From: Holosporales bacterium
GTDB taxonomy: Bacteria; Pseudomonadota; Alphaproteobacteria; RUG11792
DNA: 13,548 nucleotides
Direction of reading: 5' to 3'
Assembly: GCA_031263345.1 (NCBI GenBank)
Contig: JAISFY010000042.1
Location: 1 to 13,548, forward strand
Part shown: positions 7,661 to 13,548 of the stretch, one piece after another
How the letters are laid out: each line of letters opens with the position of its first letter
Position numbering within the stretch: the stretch's first letter is position 1
Program-made: the position numbers and the translations under genes
Notes under the pieces: generated by a model
Database searches by the model: none
What the model saw: only the letters and a program-made list of their open reading frames with translations
Told to the model about the DNA's origin: nothing

Positions 7661-8518
7661 ATGAAACGTCCAGATTGGCTCAAAGTTAAGATTCATGATG
7701 GGCCCAAATTTATAGAGACTCTTCGCGTCATCAAAGAGAATGCTGTAAGGACCGTTTGCGATGATGCCTCGTGTCCCAATTTGAGCACGTGCTGGGCCAA
7801 TAAGGTAGCGACCTTTTTAATTATGGGGGAGTTTTGTACACGGAACTGTGGTTTTTGTAATGTCAAAAACGGAAGGCCGTTGCCTCTCGACAGGGACGAA
7901 CCCGAAAGGATCGCGCAGGCAGTACGAGACCTCGATCTAAGATACGTCGTCCTAACCTCAGTAACACGGGATGATCTTCCTGATGGAGGAGCTCAGCATT
8001 TTAGCGATGTCATTGGAGCCATTCACAAGCTGGATCCTGAGGTAAAGGTTGAAGTTCTGACTCCAGATTTTCGATCATGTATGGATAGCGCGATCGCAAC
8101 CGTTTTAGCAGCAAAACCGGTCGTTTTTGCTCATAATTTGGAAATCGTAAGGAAATTCCACCATATCATTAAGCGAAAGCCATCTAGTTATGAAATCTCA
8201 ATGGATTTTCTAAAAAAACTATGTGGCAAGGTCACGACGAAAACCGGGATTATGGTCGGGATTGGCGAGTCACGACGAGATGTGTTGGATTGTATAGATG
8301 ATATCGCCAATATCGGCGTCGAAATTATGACAATTGGGCAGTATCTAGCGCCTTCCCGGGAACACCCTCACGTTGCCCGATATGTTTCTCCAGATGAATT
8401 CGATGAATACAAAGATTATGGAGAGCGAAGAGGAATTAAGCTCGTATGTTCCGGGCCTCTAATCCGATCCTCCTATATGGCACGAGAATCATTTCATTTG
8501 GTATGCAATCTGAAATAA
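7661..8518 (+). CDS. lipA: Lipoyl synthase (radical SAM)
   Basis: This 285-residue cytoplasmic enzyme inserts two sulfurs at C6 and C8 of protein-bound octanoyl chains to make the lipoyl cofactor of pyruvate and 2-oxoglutarate dehydrogenases. The sacrificial auxiliary [4Fe-4S] cluster motif C-x4-C-x5-C is present (C33, C38, C44), as is the radical SAM motif CTRNCGFC (C59, C63, C66). GPLIRSSY near the C terminus carries the Arg-Ser-Ser that binds the auxiliary cluster. The ATG at 7661 is preferred because GAGGG lies ten bases upstream and the PBP stop is two bases before it. A GTG at 7628 would add 11 residues read out of the PBP gene with no ribosome site. Co-transcription with the PBP gene is likely. 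No lipB, lplA or dehydrogenase gene is in view. Confidence 0.96.
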   Translation: MKRPDWLKVKIHDGPKFIETLRVIKENAVRTVCDDASCPNLSTCWANKVATFLIMGEFCTRNCGFCNVKNGRPLPLDRDEPERIAQAVRDLDLRYVVLTSVTRDDLPDGGAQHFSDVIGAIHKLDPEVKVEVLTPDFRSCMDSAIATVLAAKPVVFAHNLEIVRKFHHIIKRKPSSYEISMDFLKKLCGKVTTKTGIMVGIGESRRDVLDCIDDIANIGVEIMTIGQYLAPSREHPHVARYVSPDEFDEYKDYGERRGIKLVCSGPLIRSSYMARESFHLVCNLK

Positions 8519-8919
8519 TTTTGAACATTTTGATAGTTATAGCTGGGATAATTCTCTGTATACAAGATTTAATGAGGCAGTTGGTAAGTCTATCGACTCT
8601 ACTCATTTTTGCGTTTAGTTGTTGTTCAAAATTTTTCTTTGGTCATATTCCTTGTTATGGGCCGCTCATGATAATGGTTATCATCGGTATCATATCCCAT
8701 TTTACGCAAAAACGGATGGCATTTGGATTTGCTGATTATGTTGTCACTTTCGCAGTATCGTTTATCGTTTCCTTTGAAAATTGGTATATATTTTTAATAC
8801 TCTGTGGTGGATTCGGAATGTTAACTGGCTTCGTTAGAAAGTCTCACAGGACAGAGCATATTCCATTTATTCCGGCAATTTTATTATCTACCTTACTCAC
8901 GACTCTCATTTTTGGTTAA
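8503..8919 (+). CDS. Minimal A24 prepilin peptidase-like membrane protein (CpaA/TadV size)
   Basis: This small integral membrane protein of about 138 residues has roughly four to five hydrophobic segments. The pattern fits aspartic A24 prepilin peptidases without the N-terminal methylase domain. One conserved Asp follows the first helix (IQDLMRQLVS, D22). A second lies in FGFADYV (D78), where the family has GxGD; the second Gly is Ala here. The tail then runs as in A24 enzymes, with GGFGMLTG and IPFIPAILLS. Such enzymes cut the leader of type IV pilins at the inner membrane. The ATG at 8503 overlaps the lipA end by 16 bases but has no good Shine-Dalgarno. An in-frame ATG at 8446, with GAGGAA upstream, would add 19 residues. 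No pilin or assembly gene is in the window. Assignment is moderate because short hydrophobic proteins align easily by chance. Confidence 0.62.
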   Translation: MQSEIILNILIVIAGIILCIQDLMRQLVSLSTLLIFAFSCCSKFFFGHIPCYGPLMIMVIIGIISHFTQKRMAFGFADYVVTFAVSFIVSFENWYIFLILCGGFGMLTGFVRKSHRTEHIPFIPAILLSTLLTTLIFG

Positions 8920-8953
8920 TGAAAAGGATACATTAAACTATCATCGAAACCTT

Positions 8954-8982
8954 ATTGATATAGAAAGGTACTTCTTTTAATA
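8954..8982 (+). promoter_or_regulatory. Sigma70-like promoter for uppP-rluD
   Basis: TTGATA (8954-8959), a 17-base spacer and TAATAT (8977-8982) lie in the gap between the A24-like gene and uppP. The predicted start falls near 8989, giving a leader of about 25 bases before the ATG at 9013. The match is five of six at -35 and four of six at -10 with ideal spacing. It was assigned by eye only. Confidence 0.5.
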
Positions 8983-9012
8983 TCTCTCATATCATACCGA
9001 TTCGGTGATTTC

Positions 9013-9798
9013 ATGAATTTAGAGGTTCTATTCCTGAGCATTATTCAGGGAATATCAGAGATTCTTCCGATTAGTTCGTCTGTCAATTTATACTTCTTTT
9101 CTAAATTATTGAATATTTCTGCATTTTCTTTTGGAATGAAGGTAGCCCTTCATGTTGGCAGCTTTATGGCCTTCATAATTTATTTTAGAAGAGATATTAG
9201 CTCTATTTTTAGTGCTATGTTTATTCGTAAGAATAAATTATCCGATACATACTTTTGGGCATTAATCATTGGAACTGTTCCAGTCGTCGTCCTCGGATTC
9301 TTGGCTATCGATTTTATCAAGGAATTTGACTCTAAAGTAGTAGCAGGAGGAGCCTGTGCCTTTTTCGGGTGTCTCCTGTTAATCTGTGATAAACTATCTA
9401 TTACGAGGGCGCGATATGGAGATAAATCTCGAGTTTCTATTTACAAATCGTTTATTATCGGGTGCTTTCAGGCAGTTTCCGTTTTCCCAGGAGTCAGTAG
9501 GCTCGGGATCTGTATTACGGCATCTAGGATTTTGCATATCGAACGAAAAAGAGCTATCGCATTCTCAATGCTTCTGGCTATACCAAGTATTTGTGGTTCT
9601 ATGGTCATTGGGATCATGGATTGCTATAAGCACAGTGACTTTTCGGTCTTTTCCATAGATGCATTGGCTGGGGTCTTATTGACGATGCTGATTGGGCTCG
9701 TAGCTATATTTCCTTGTGTGAAATATATGGAAAAAACCGGGTTTATATATATTGTATTTTATAGAATACTGATCGGGATTATAATGATTTTAATGTGA
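9013..9798 (+). CDS. uppP: Undecaprenyl-diphosphatase UppP (BacA family), atypical active site
   Basis: This 261-residue polytopic inner-membrane phosphatase would convert undecaprenyl diphosphate to the monophosphate carrier used by MurG/MraY and lipid-linked polysaccharide pathways. The first signature QGISEILPISSS (12-23) keeps the catalytic Glu (E16). The second, FPGVSRLG (158-165), keeps S162 and R163. Length and hydrophobic pattern are normal for the family. Two departures stand out. The usual SSxGH is SSSVN, putting Asn25 where E. coli has the active-site His30. The usual SRSG is SRLG. The frame is intact and the sequence shows no decay, so it may be active with altered chemistry, or impaired. 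GGTGA lies just upstream of the ATG. rluD begins five bases after the stop. Confidence 0.92.
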   Translation: MNLEVLFLSIIQGISEILPISSSVNLYFFSKLLNISAFSFGMKVALHVGSFMAFIIYFRRDISSIFSAMFIRKNKLSDTYFWALIIGTVPVVVLGFLAIDFIKEFDSKVVAGGACAFFGCLLLICDKLSITRARYGDKSRVSIYKSFIIGCFQAVSVFPGVSRLGICITASRILHIERKRAIAFSMLLAIPSICGSMVIGIMDCYKHSDFSVFSIDALAGVLLTMLIGLVAIFPCVKYMEKTGFIYIVFYRILIGIIMILM

Positions 9799-9802
9799 CT
9801 TT

Positions 9803-10786
9803 GTGAACATCATTATTCCTATTAGTGAAGATAAACACATCGGTAAAAGGATCGATGCTACGATCGCCGCATTATCAAGCGATTTATCGAGGACTCAATT
9901 CCAGAAGTATCTTAAGCAGGGAGCGGTACGATTAGATGGGAAGGTTATTATCGATCCAGCCCTTAAGATATCGGGTCCCTGTTCAATTGAAATTACAATT
10001 TCTCATGCTTCTCCTGAATATTCCATCGAGCCTGAAAATATTCCTCTTGATATAGTCTTCGAGGATGAGTATATCATCGTCATTAATAAGGCGGCCGGGA
10101 TGGTATGTCACCCCGCCCCAGGGCATAGATCAGGAACTCTCGTTAATGCACTCGTTAACAAAATGAGAGATAGATTGCCGAAGACTGGAGAGAAAATGAG
10201 GCCAGGAATTGTCCATCGATTGGATAAGGATACTTCAGGACTGATGTTGGTTGCTAAAACAGACAAAGCTCATATTGAATTTGCAAAATTATTTGCCGAA
10301 GGGAAAGGAAGCTTGATTCACCGAAAGTATGTCTGTTTCGTCTTCGGTACTCCAATCCTCAAGAGTGGACGAATTGAAACATATATTAAAAGGCATCCTA
10401 AATTAAGACAGCAGTATATGGCCTGTTACGATTCTGGCAAACTCTCAGTTACACTTTATTCTGCTGAAAAATCTATCTATTTTACTAGTACGAAATCCAT
10501 CACAAAGATAAATTGCGAATTACTTACCGGTAGAACGCACCAGATCCGAGTTCATATGCAGCATAACGTAACTCCAATAATCGGCGACGTAACGTATGGA
10601 CCAAGGAAAGTGGATACCACCACTTATCCGGAACAAATTTCATCCTTCCCTCGCCATGCATTACATTCGTCCGAATTATCATTTCGGCATCCAATCACAA
10701 ACGAAAACCTAACATTTATAGTAGGATTACCAGACGATCTGGCAATCCTAGAATCAATCGTAGTATCCAAAAGATTTAAAACCTAA
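9803..10786 (+). CDS. rluD: Ribosomal large-subunit pseudouridine synthase, RluA/RluD family
   Basis: This 327-residue RNA-modifying enzyme converts specific uridines of 23S rRNA to pseudouridine. An S4 RNA-binding domain occupies about 14-62 (RTQFQKYLKQGAVRLDGK). The catalytic domain follows, with INKAAGMVCHPAPGH (94-108), the signature GIVHRLDKDTSG (135-146) carrying catalytic D141, and ELLTGRTHQIRVH (239-251). The S4 domain plus RLD signature and overall length fit RluD (helix 69 sites) better than RluC, but the exact target cannot be read from sequence alone. It starts with GTG four bases after the uppP stop and lacks a clear Shine-Dalgarno, so translation is probably coupled to uppP. The stop faces the end of a minus-strand gene only 11 bases away, with no visible terminator. 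Confidence 0.92.
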   Translation: MNIIIPISEDKHIGKRIDATIAALSSDLSRTQFQKYLKQGAVRLDGKVIIDPALKISGPCSIEITISHASPEYSIEPENIPLDIVFEDEYIIVINKAAGMVCHPAPGHRSGTLVNALVNKMRDRLPKTGEKMRPGIVHRLDKDTSGLMLVAKTDKAHIEFAKLFAEGKGSLIHRKYVCFVFGTPILKSGRIETYIKRHPKLRQQYMACYDSGKLSVTLYSAEKSIYFTSTKSITKINCELLTGRTHQIRVHMQHNVTPIIGDVTYGPRKVDTTTYPEQISSFPRHALHSSELSFRHPITNENLTFIVGLPDDLAILESIVVSKRFKT

Positions 10787-10797
10787 TGAACGACTAA

Positions 10798-11880
10798 TCA
10801 ATTTAGCCCAGTGAAGGATGTAAGCGAAAAAGTATGGCTATCAATACATATGCTCTCATCAGGGTGTTGTGTACTTGGGACCCCTAACACTTCAGGCTCG
10901 AATATGCTCTTGGGATTGCGCTTGAATCTTCTTGCTTTATCAATATCATCTCTTTGGTACCGGAAACTAGGTATGCCAATATCAGTCTTTTGCAGAAATC
11001 TCACGAGCCTAAAAACCGGTAGATTGGATAGCATTTCCCCATATTTTGCAATCGGTTTGGTGTTGATCCAAACCAAAGTGGTAGGGAGAAGCAGATAACT
11101 AAATCTCGTTCTAAACTGATGCCATTTGTCATCGAGAAATCTTAGGATGCTACTGAATTCCACTACCTCATTATGTAACATTATGGTATCTATCTCATCA
11201 AAAGCTCTTTGAAAAGGAGGGACCCCACTTTCCCATGTTACATGGCTCTCCAGGTGCTCAGCTAAATCTAAAAACACTTTTCCGAGCCTTCGATACACAT
11301 GGGCACTGCCTTGATCTTGTGCTCCACTTGCCACACTACAAACGATATTCAGCTCCGATCTTCCATTTTTTTGCCAGTTTTCTAAGCGACATCTCACATC
11401 ATCTACACTTAACGGTGATAAAGGTAAACCTCCAACTAACATCCTCAAATGATTAAGAGTCCCGGCAACATCAACCATTCCATCCATTTTGAGATACCTA
11501 TTGCCTGATACCAGTGCGCTAAACGCAACTATAGATTGAACATCGTGGACTGTTAGTTCTTGAGGAGGAAATAAACAAAGGTAATAATTCGAAAACACTA
11601 TGTAATTATATAAAAGAAAACTTTTACTTAATCTAATTAATTCATTACAATTAGGTCCTAATGCCCTTCTACGCAATTCCTCCAAATTTCGATAAGTTTC
11701 CAGAAAAGCTTGATTGCCCTGGGTACAATCCACAGGCACTAGGAACTTGTCCGCTAAACCTCTAAATACATGCCCCACTTGTGGAAACTCTGCGTCCGGA
11801 AACTCTGCGCTAGAATAAGCAGACGTAATTACCGAAAACGCCACTACTGCGCTCTTCAAAACTCTACAAACTATGTTCAC
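10798..11880 (-). CDS. Uncharacterised secreted protein, paralogue of the 12362-13345 product
   Basis: This 360-residue protein belongs to no family I recognise. A signal peptide is evident: MNIVCRVLK, a hydrophobic core AVVAFSVITSA, then SSA near residue 25, so it is likely periplasmic or secreted. I chose GTG at 11880 because GAGG lies six bases upstream and translation then starts at the signal peptide; another GTG at 11892 adds four residues. The mature protein looks helical. Its region about 37-170 resembles the product of the next minus-strand gene: both show R..FL, G..F..Y..L..L, LS, SN and PL[SD]V. Region about 195-320 carries HVTWESGVPPFQR, similar to HVNFNEGVQEFGR in the paralogue, so an internal duplication is possible. 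A 15-base tandem repeat encodes AEFPD-AEFPQ just after the signal peptide. Function is unknown. Confidence 0.75.
   Translation of the reverse strand: MNIVCRVLKSAVVAFSVITSAYSSAEFPDAEFPQVGHVFRGLADKFLVPVDCTQGNQAFLETYRNLEELRRRALGPNCNELIRLSKSFLLYNYIVFSNYYLCLFPPQELTVHDVQSIVAFSALVSGNRYLKMDGMVDVAGTLNHLRMLVGGLPLSPLSVDDVRCRLENWQKNGRSELNIVCSVASGAQDQGSAHVYRRLGKVFLDLAEHLESHVTWESGVPPFQRAFDEIDTIMLHNEVVEFSSILRFLDDKWHQFRTRFSYLLLPTTLVWINTKPIAKYGEMLSNLPVFRLVRFLQKTDIGIPSFRYQRDDIDKARRFKRNPKSIFEPEVLGVPSTQHPDESICIDSHTFSLTSFTGLN
11783..11809. repeat. In-frame 15-base tandem duplication in a secreted-protein gene
   Basis: GGAAACTCTGCG occurs at 11783-11794 and again at 11798-11809, separated by TCC, a period of 15 bases. 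On the coding strand it encodes AEFP twice, directly after the predicted signal-peptide cleavage site. Because the period is a multiple of three, copy changes would keep the frame. Confidence 0.75.
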
Positions 11881-11907
11881 TTCATACCTCACTTAGTGTT
11901 CTTCCCC

Positions 11908-11922
11908 AAACTATGATAGTTT
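11908..11922. promoter_or_regulatory. Perfect dyad AAACTA-TGA-TAGTTT upstream of the secreted-protein gene
   Basis: Six-base arms flank a three-base centre, about 28 bases before the start at 11880. As RNA it would be a small AT-rich hairpin in the leader; as DNA it could be an operator. No T-tract follows, so a terminator is unlikely. The rest of the interval 11923-12088 is AT-rich and shows nothing further that I recognise. Confidence 0.3.
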
Positions 11923-12088
11923 AGAACAATTAAATCAGGAATGAAACATTTTAATAAAATATTATGAAGCTTTTAGTCTAAAACTCAATCTAAATCTTTG
12001 AAGATTCAGTTAATGAAACTAAATGTATCAATTTTAACGATTATTTTTATAAAAGCTAAATCGAAAATTATCCACTGGAAATAATCAT

Positions 12089-12237
12089 AATGCGAGCTAA
12101 ACAAGCCAGGCAGTGACCTACTTTCCCTCTCGCTTAAGCGGAAGTATCATCGGCGCTGGATGGTTTCACTGTCGAGTTCGGGATGGGATCGCGTGGGGCA
12201 CATCCGCAATAACTGCCTAGCCAGTTTAGCTCGCATT
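12089..12237 (-). other. Pre-5S processing stem flanking the 5S gene
   Basis: A perfect 14-base inverted repeat, AATGCGAGCTAAAC (12089-12102) and GTTTAGCTCGCATT (12224-12237), brackets the 5S gene. Only two unpaired bases on each side separate it from helix I. The precursor would fold into one nearly continuous stem of about 24 base pairs, the kind of structure ribonucleases use to release mature 5S. No clear T-tract follows, so I do not call it a terminator. Confidence 0.75.
12105..12221 (-). rRNA. rrf: 5S ribosomal RNA, solitary
   Basis: Read on the minus strand, this 117-base gene begins GCTAGGCAGT and ends ACTGCCTGGC, which pair as a ten-base-pair helix I (one G-U). Between them lie the universal 5S segments: GATCCCATCCCGAACTCG (loops B and C), GTGAAACC, AGCGCCGATGATACTT (loop E region) and AGTAGGTC before the closing stem. 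Ends are set from helix I and could be off by one or two bases. No 23S or 16S sequence precedes it: the next minus-strand feature upstream is a protein gene, 141 bases away. The gene is therefore unlinked from an rRNA operon in this window. Confidence 0.97.
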
Positions 12238-12250
12238 AAAAATTTCATTT

Positions 12251-12280
12251 ATCATATGAAAACCTTGTAACTCTTTGTAA
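12251..12280 (-). promoter_or_regulatory. Possible dedicated promoter of the 5S gene
   Basis: On the minus strand, TTACAA (12280-12275), an 18-base spacer and TATGAT (12256-12251) precede the 5S precursor. The expected start near 12244 falls just before the flanking stem, which fits a short independent transcript. The -10 matches five of six bases; the -35 matches only three. The rest of 12238-12361 shows nothing else I recognise. Confidence 0.35.
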
Positions 12281-12361
12281 GAATTCCAGAATCGACACAT
12301 CATCAAGGCACCTAAAATATACACCTCGGGAGATCCGCTGGCCCTTAATGCGAATTGCTTA

Positions 12362-13345
12362 TCATCCAAATAAGAGCTGGAACAGATTTGGATACTTACT
12401 ATTCAAATAGGCGGCCCAATCTAATTTTGGAGGCAAAATCTCATAATCTTTCTCTATTACCGCATTCTCTATATATCTCTCGTAATTTTCCTGTGATTGC
12501 AAGAAGATTCCTTGCCTGCATTCGCGTGTCAGAAAGTACTCTATTGCTCGAAGGCTCCAATTCAGCTTTTGCTCTGAGAGGCTTAATACCGCTTTAGGGG
12601 AAAACCTTGAAAATGGAATCCATGTCCTAGGGAGCGAAAACAATATAGGTAAAGGACTTACTCCGTACGGAGCCACTGTAAAGAAGTCTGATTCATTTAA
12701 CCAAGTACTTATGCTTTGGACATCTAGTGGGTCATAATTCTGGGAAACAAATGCATTGGTCAATTTTTTAAGTTTATTCTCCAATTCATCTGATCTCTGA
12801 TTTCGAAGACATACATTAATTACTCCTCTGATCAAATGTGATAAGTCTGTAAAGAGATAAGCGTATCCAGAGTACTGATGATTCGACCAAAAGGAAGTAA
12901 AATGCAGGAAGAGGATTTCCGTTATGTTAGATAAACTAGCTAGTATATCCCTTCCAATCTGATCTCCCAGAACAAATGGGGCATTTTCCAATTTTTGAAG
13001 ACGGTGATAGAATCTCCCAAATTCTTGTACCCCCTCATTGAAATTTACATGCCTTTGAAAAAATTGCTCCAAGAACTCACTGTAATTTACTACTCTGTGT
13101 ACTAAATCTACAGTACTGCGTATTGGAGACTCGGTCTCATAAGGATTTGCAACCTCTAGGGGAACAGGAGCCTGAGGTAATTGCTCTTGGAATGTAATAG
13201 GTGCGCCCTGGGATACTGCAATCGCCTTTAAGACCCAATCTTCCTGACCCCGCCCATCTGAACCAGAGTGAACAGCGGTTGCTTCCCAACACAATGCTAC
13301 TGATAGTAATAGTACTCTTATTATTTTACTGTATGCTTTCATCAT
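12362..13345 (-). CDS. Uncharacterised secreted protein, paralogue of the 10798-11880 product
   Basis: This 327-residue protein belongs to no family I recognise. The N terminus is a typical signal peptide (MMKAYSKIIR, then VLLLSVALCW, EATA), predicting export. The mature protein begins with a Pro/Gln-rich stretch (about 46-75) and is otherwise probably helical, with aromatic-rich patches such as FLHFTSFWSNHQYSGYAY. Similarity to the other secreted protein can be followed by eye through R84, FL 91-92, HV..F..GV..F.R (99-111), Y113, L116, L119, SN 154-155 and PLDV (206-209). AAAGGAG lies upstream, four bases before the first ATG and seven before a second one; the second may be used, shortening the product by one residue. 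No enzymatic motif, lipobox or repeat is visible. The start is well supported but the function is unknown. Confidence 0.75.
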   Translation of the reverse strand: MMKAYSKIIRVLLLSVALCWEATAVHSGSDGRGQEDWVLKAIAVSQGAPITFQEQLPQAPVPLEVANPYETESPIRSTVDLVHRVVNYSEFLEQFFQRHVNFNEGVQEFGRFYHRLQKLENAPFVLGDQIGRDILASLSNITEILFLHFTSFWSNHQYSGYAYLFTDLSHLIRGVINVCLRNQRSDELENKLKKLTNAFVSQNYDPLDVQSISTWLNESDFFTVAPYGVSPLPILFSLPRTWIPFSRFSPKAVLSLSEQKLNWSLRAIEYFLTRECRQGIFLQSQENYERYIENAVIEKDYEILPPKLDWAAYLNSKYPNLFQLLFG

Positions 13346-13548
13346 ATGACTCCTTTACTAAAATGCTGTCTACTGAACATAACCATCAATGTGAACTATC
13401 AAATGTAGCGATAATCTCCATTCCATTTCATTTGATTACCACGTTATTTAATCTTCCTCTTTATCTAAAATTACTTGCTGACAGTAGGCCCGGGTCGTTT
13501 TTTCTTCCTCTAGAGGAAGAATAGATGCCACTCCACGGTGTTGTAAAA
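13346..13548. other. Upstream region of the secreted-protein gene, at the window end
   Basis: About 200 bases contain no supportable gene. On the minus strand TTCACA, 17 bases and TAGACA lie about 30-60 bases before the coding start, a weak promoter candidate. A 20-base perfect palindrome is listed separately. The gene beyond the window edge cannot be seen. Confidence 0.4.
13502..13521. repeat. 20-bp perfect palindrome TTCTTCCTCTAGAGGAAGAA
   Basis: Ten-base arms meet with no loop at a central CTAG. It lies about 160 bases upstream of the secreted-protein start. A run of T precedes it on the plus strand, so a minus-strand transcript would read A after the stem; this does not suit an intrinsic terminator. 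The loopless symmetry fits a dimeric DNA-binding site better. Confidence 0.5.

Noticed and set aside
12039..12064. AT-rich hairpin-like segment downstream of 5S as its terminator
   Set aside because: Only five outer pairs match, with interior mismatches and no GC-rich stem; too weak to call.
12089..12237. Flanking inverted repeat of 5S read as a transposon or attachment-site repeat
   Set aside because: The arms continue helix I of the 5S gene almost without a break, which fits a precursor-processing stem; no target-site duplication or transposase is present.
12238..12361. Possible 23S 3' tail or tRNA upstream of the 5S gene
   Set aside because: I compared it by eye with conserved 23S end segments and tRNA T-loop consensus and found no convincing match.
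12355..12597. 80-codon plus-strand ORF opposite the end of the 327-residue secreted protein
   Set aside because: It overlaps a longer minus-strand gene with a signal peptide and ribosome site; the translation matches nothing known.
1..13548. CRISPR array, insertion sequence, toxin-antitoxin or phage-defence system
   Set aside because: No spaced repeat array, transposase, terminal repeats or recognisable toxin, nuclease or restriction motif is seen on either strand.

Overview
The window looks like part of the chromosome of an AT-rich alphaproteobacterium. The main evidence is a PopZ-type protein encoded directly downstream of a TolC gene, a neighbourhood I know from alphaproteobacteria, plus an alphaproteobacterial-looking 5S rRNA. 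The moderate-to-low GC content, the 5S rRNA standing apart from 16S and 23S, and two secreted proteins with no recognisable family suggest a host-associated lineage such as Holosporales or Rickettsiales. That placement is an inference; no 16S sequence is present.

Layout: (1) 14-1951 (+) encodes an acetyl-CoA-synthetase-family ligase whose four acyl-pocket positions all differ from those of true acetate enzymes. It converges on (2) a compact minus-strand operon, 5216-1966, in the order tolC, popZ, trxA and an SPFH/band-7 protein of the HIR type; the last two genes share an ATGA overlap. (3) 5217-5726 is a divergent intergenic region with no convincing long gene. It holds a doubtful 61-codon ORF, a long-looped inverted repeat and a cluster of TTGTAYAC repeats. 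(4) 5727-8919 (+) encodes a class A penicillin-binding protein, lipoyl synthase, and a minimal prepilin-peptidase-like membrane protein overlapping the lipA end. (5) 8954-10786 (+) has a good sigma70-like promoter, then uppP (with an unusual active-site substitution) and rluD. (6) 13345-10798 (-) holds two uncharacterised secreted proteins, apparently diverged paralogues, with a solitary 5S rRNA gene between them. The 5S is enclosed by a long perfect flanking stem and has a plausible promoter of its own.

Much of the window serves the cell envelope. UppP recycles the lipid carrier for peptidoglycan, the class A PBP polymerises and cross-links it, TolC is the outer-membrane channel, PopZ organises a cell pole, and the SPFH protein probably scaffolds membrane domains. 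LipA and the acyl-CoA synthetase belong to central metabolism, and RluD and 5S rRNA to the ribosome. I do not see a defence island, a CRISPR array, an insertion sequence or a complete new multi-gene system. The most novel items are the paralogous secreted pair around the orphan 5S gene and the active-site departures in the ACS-family and UppP proteins.
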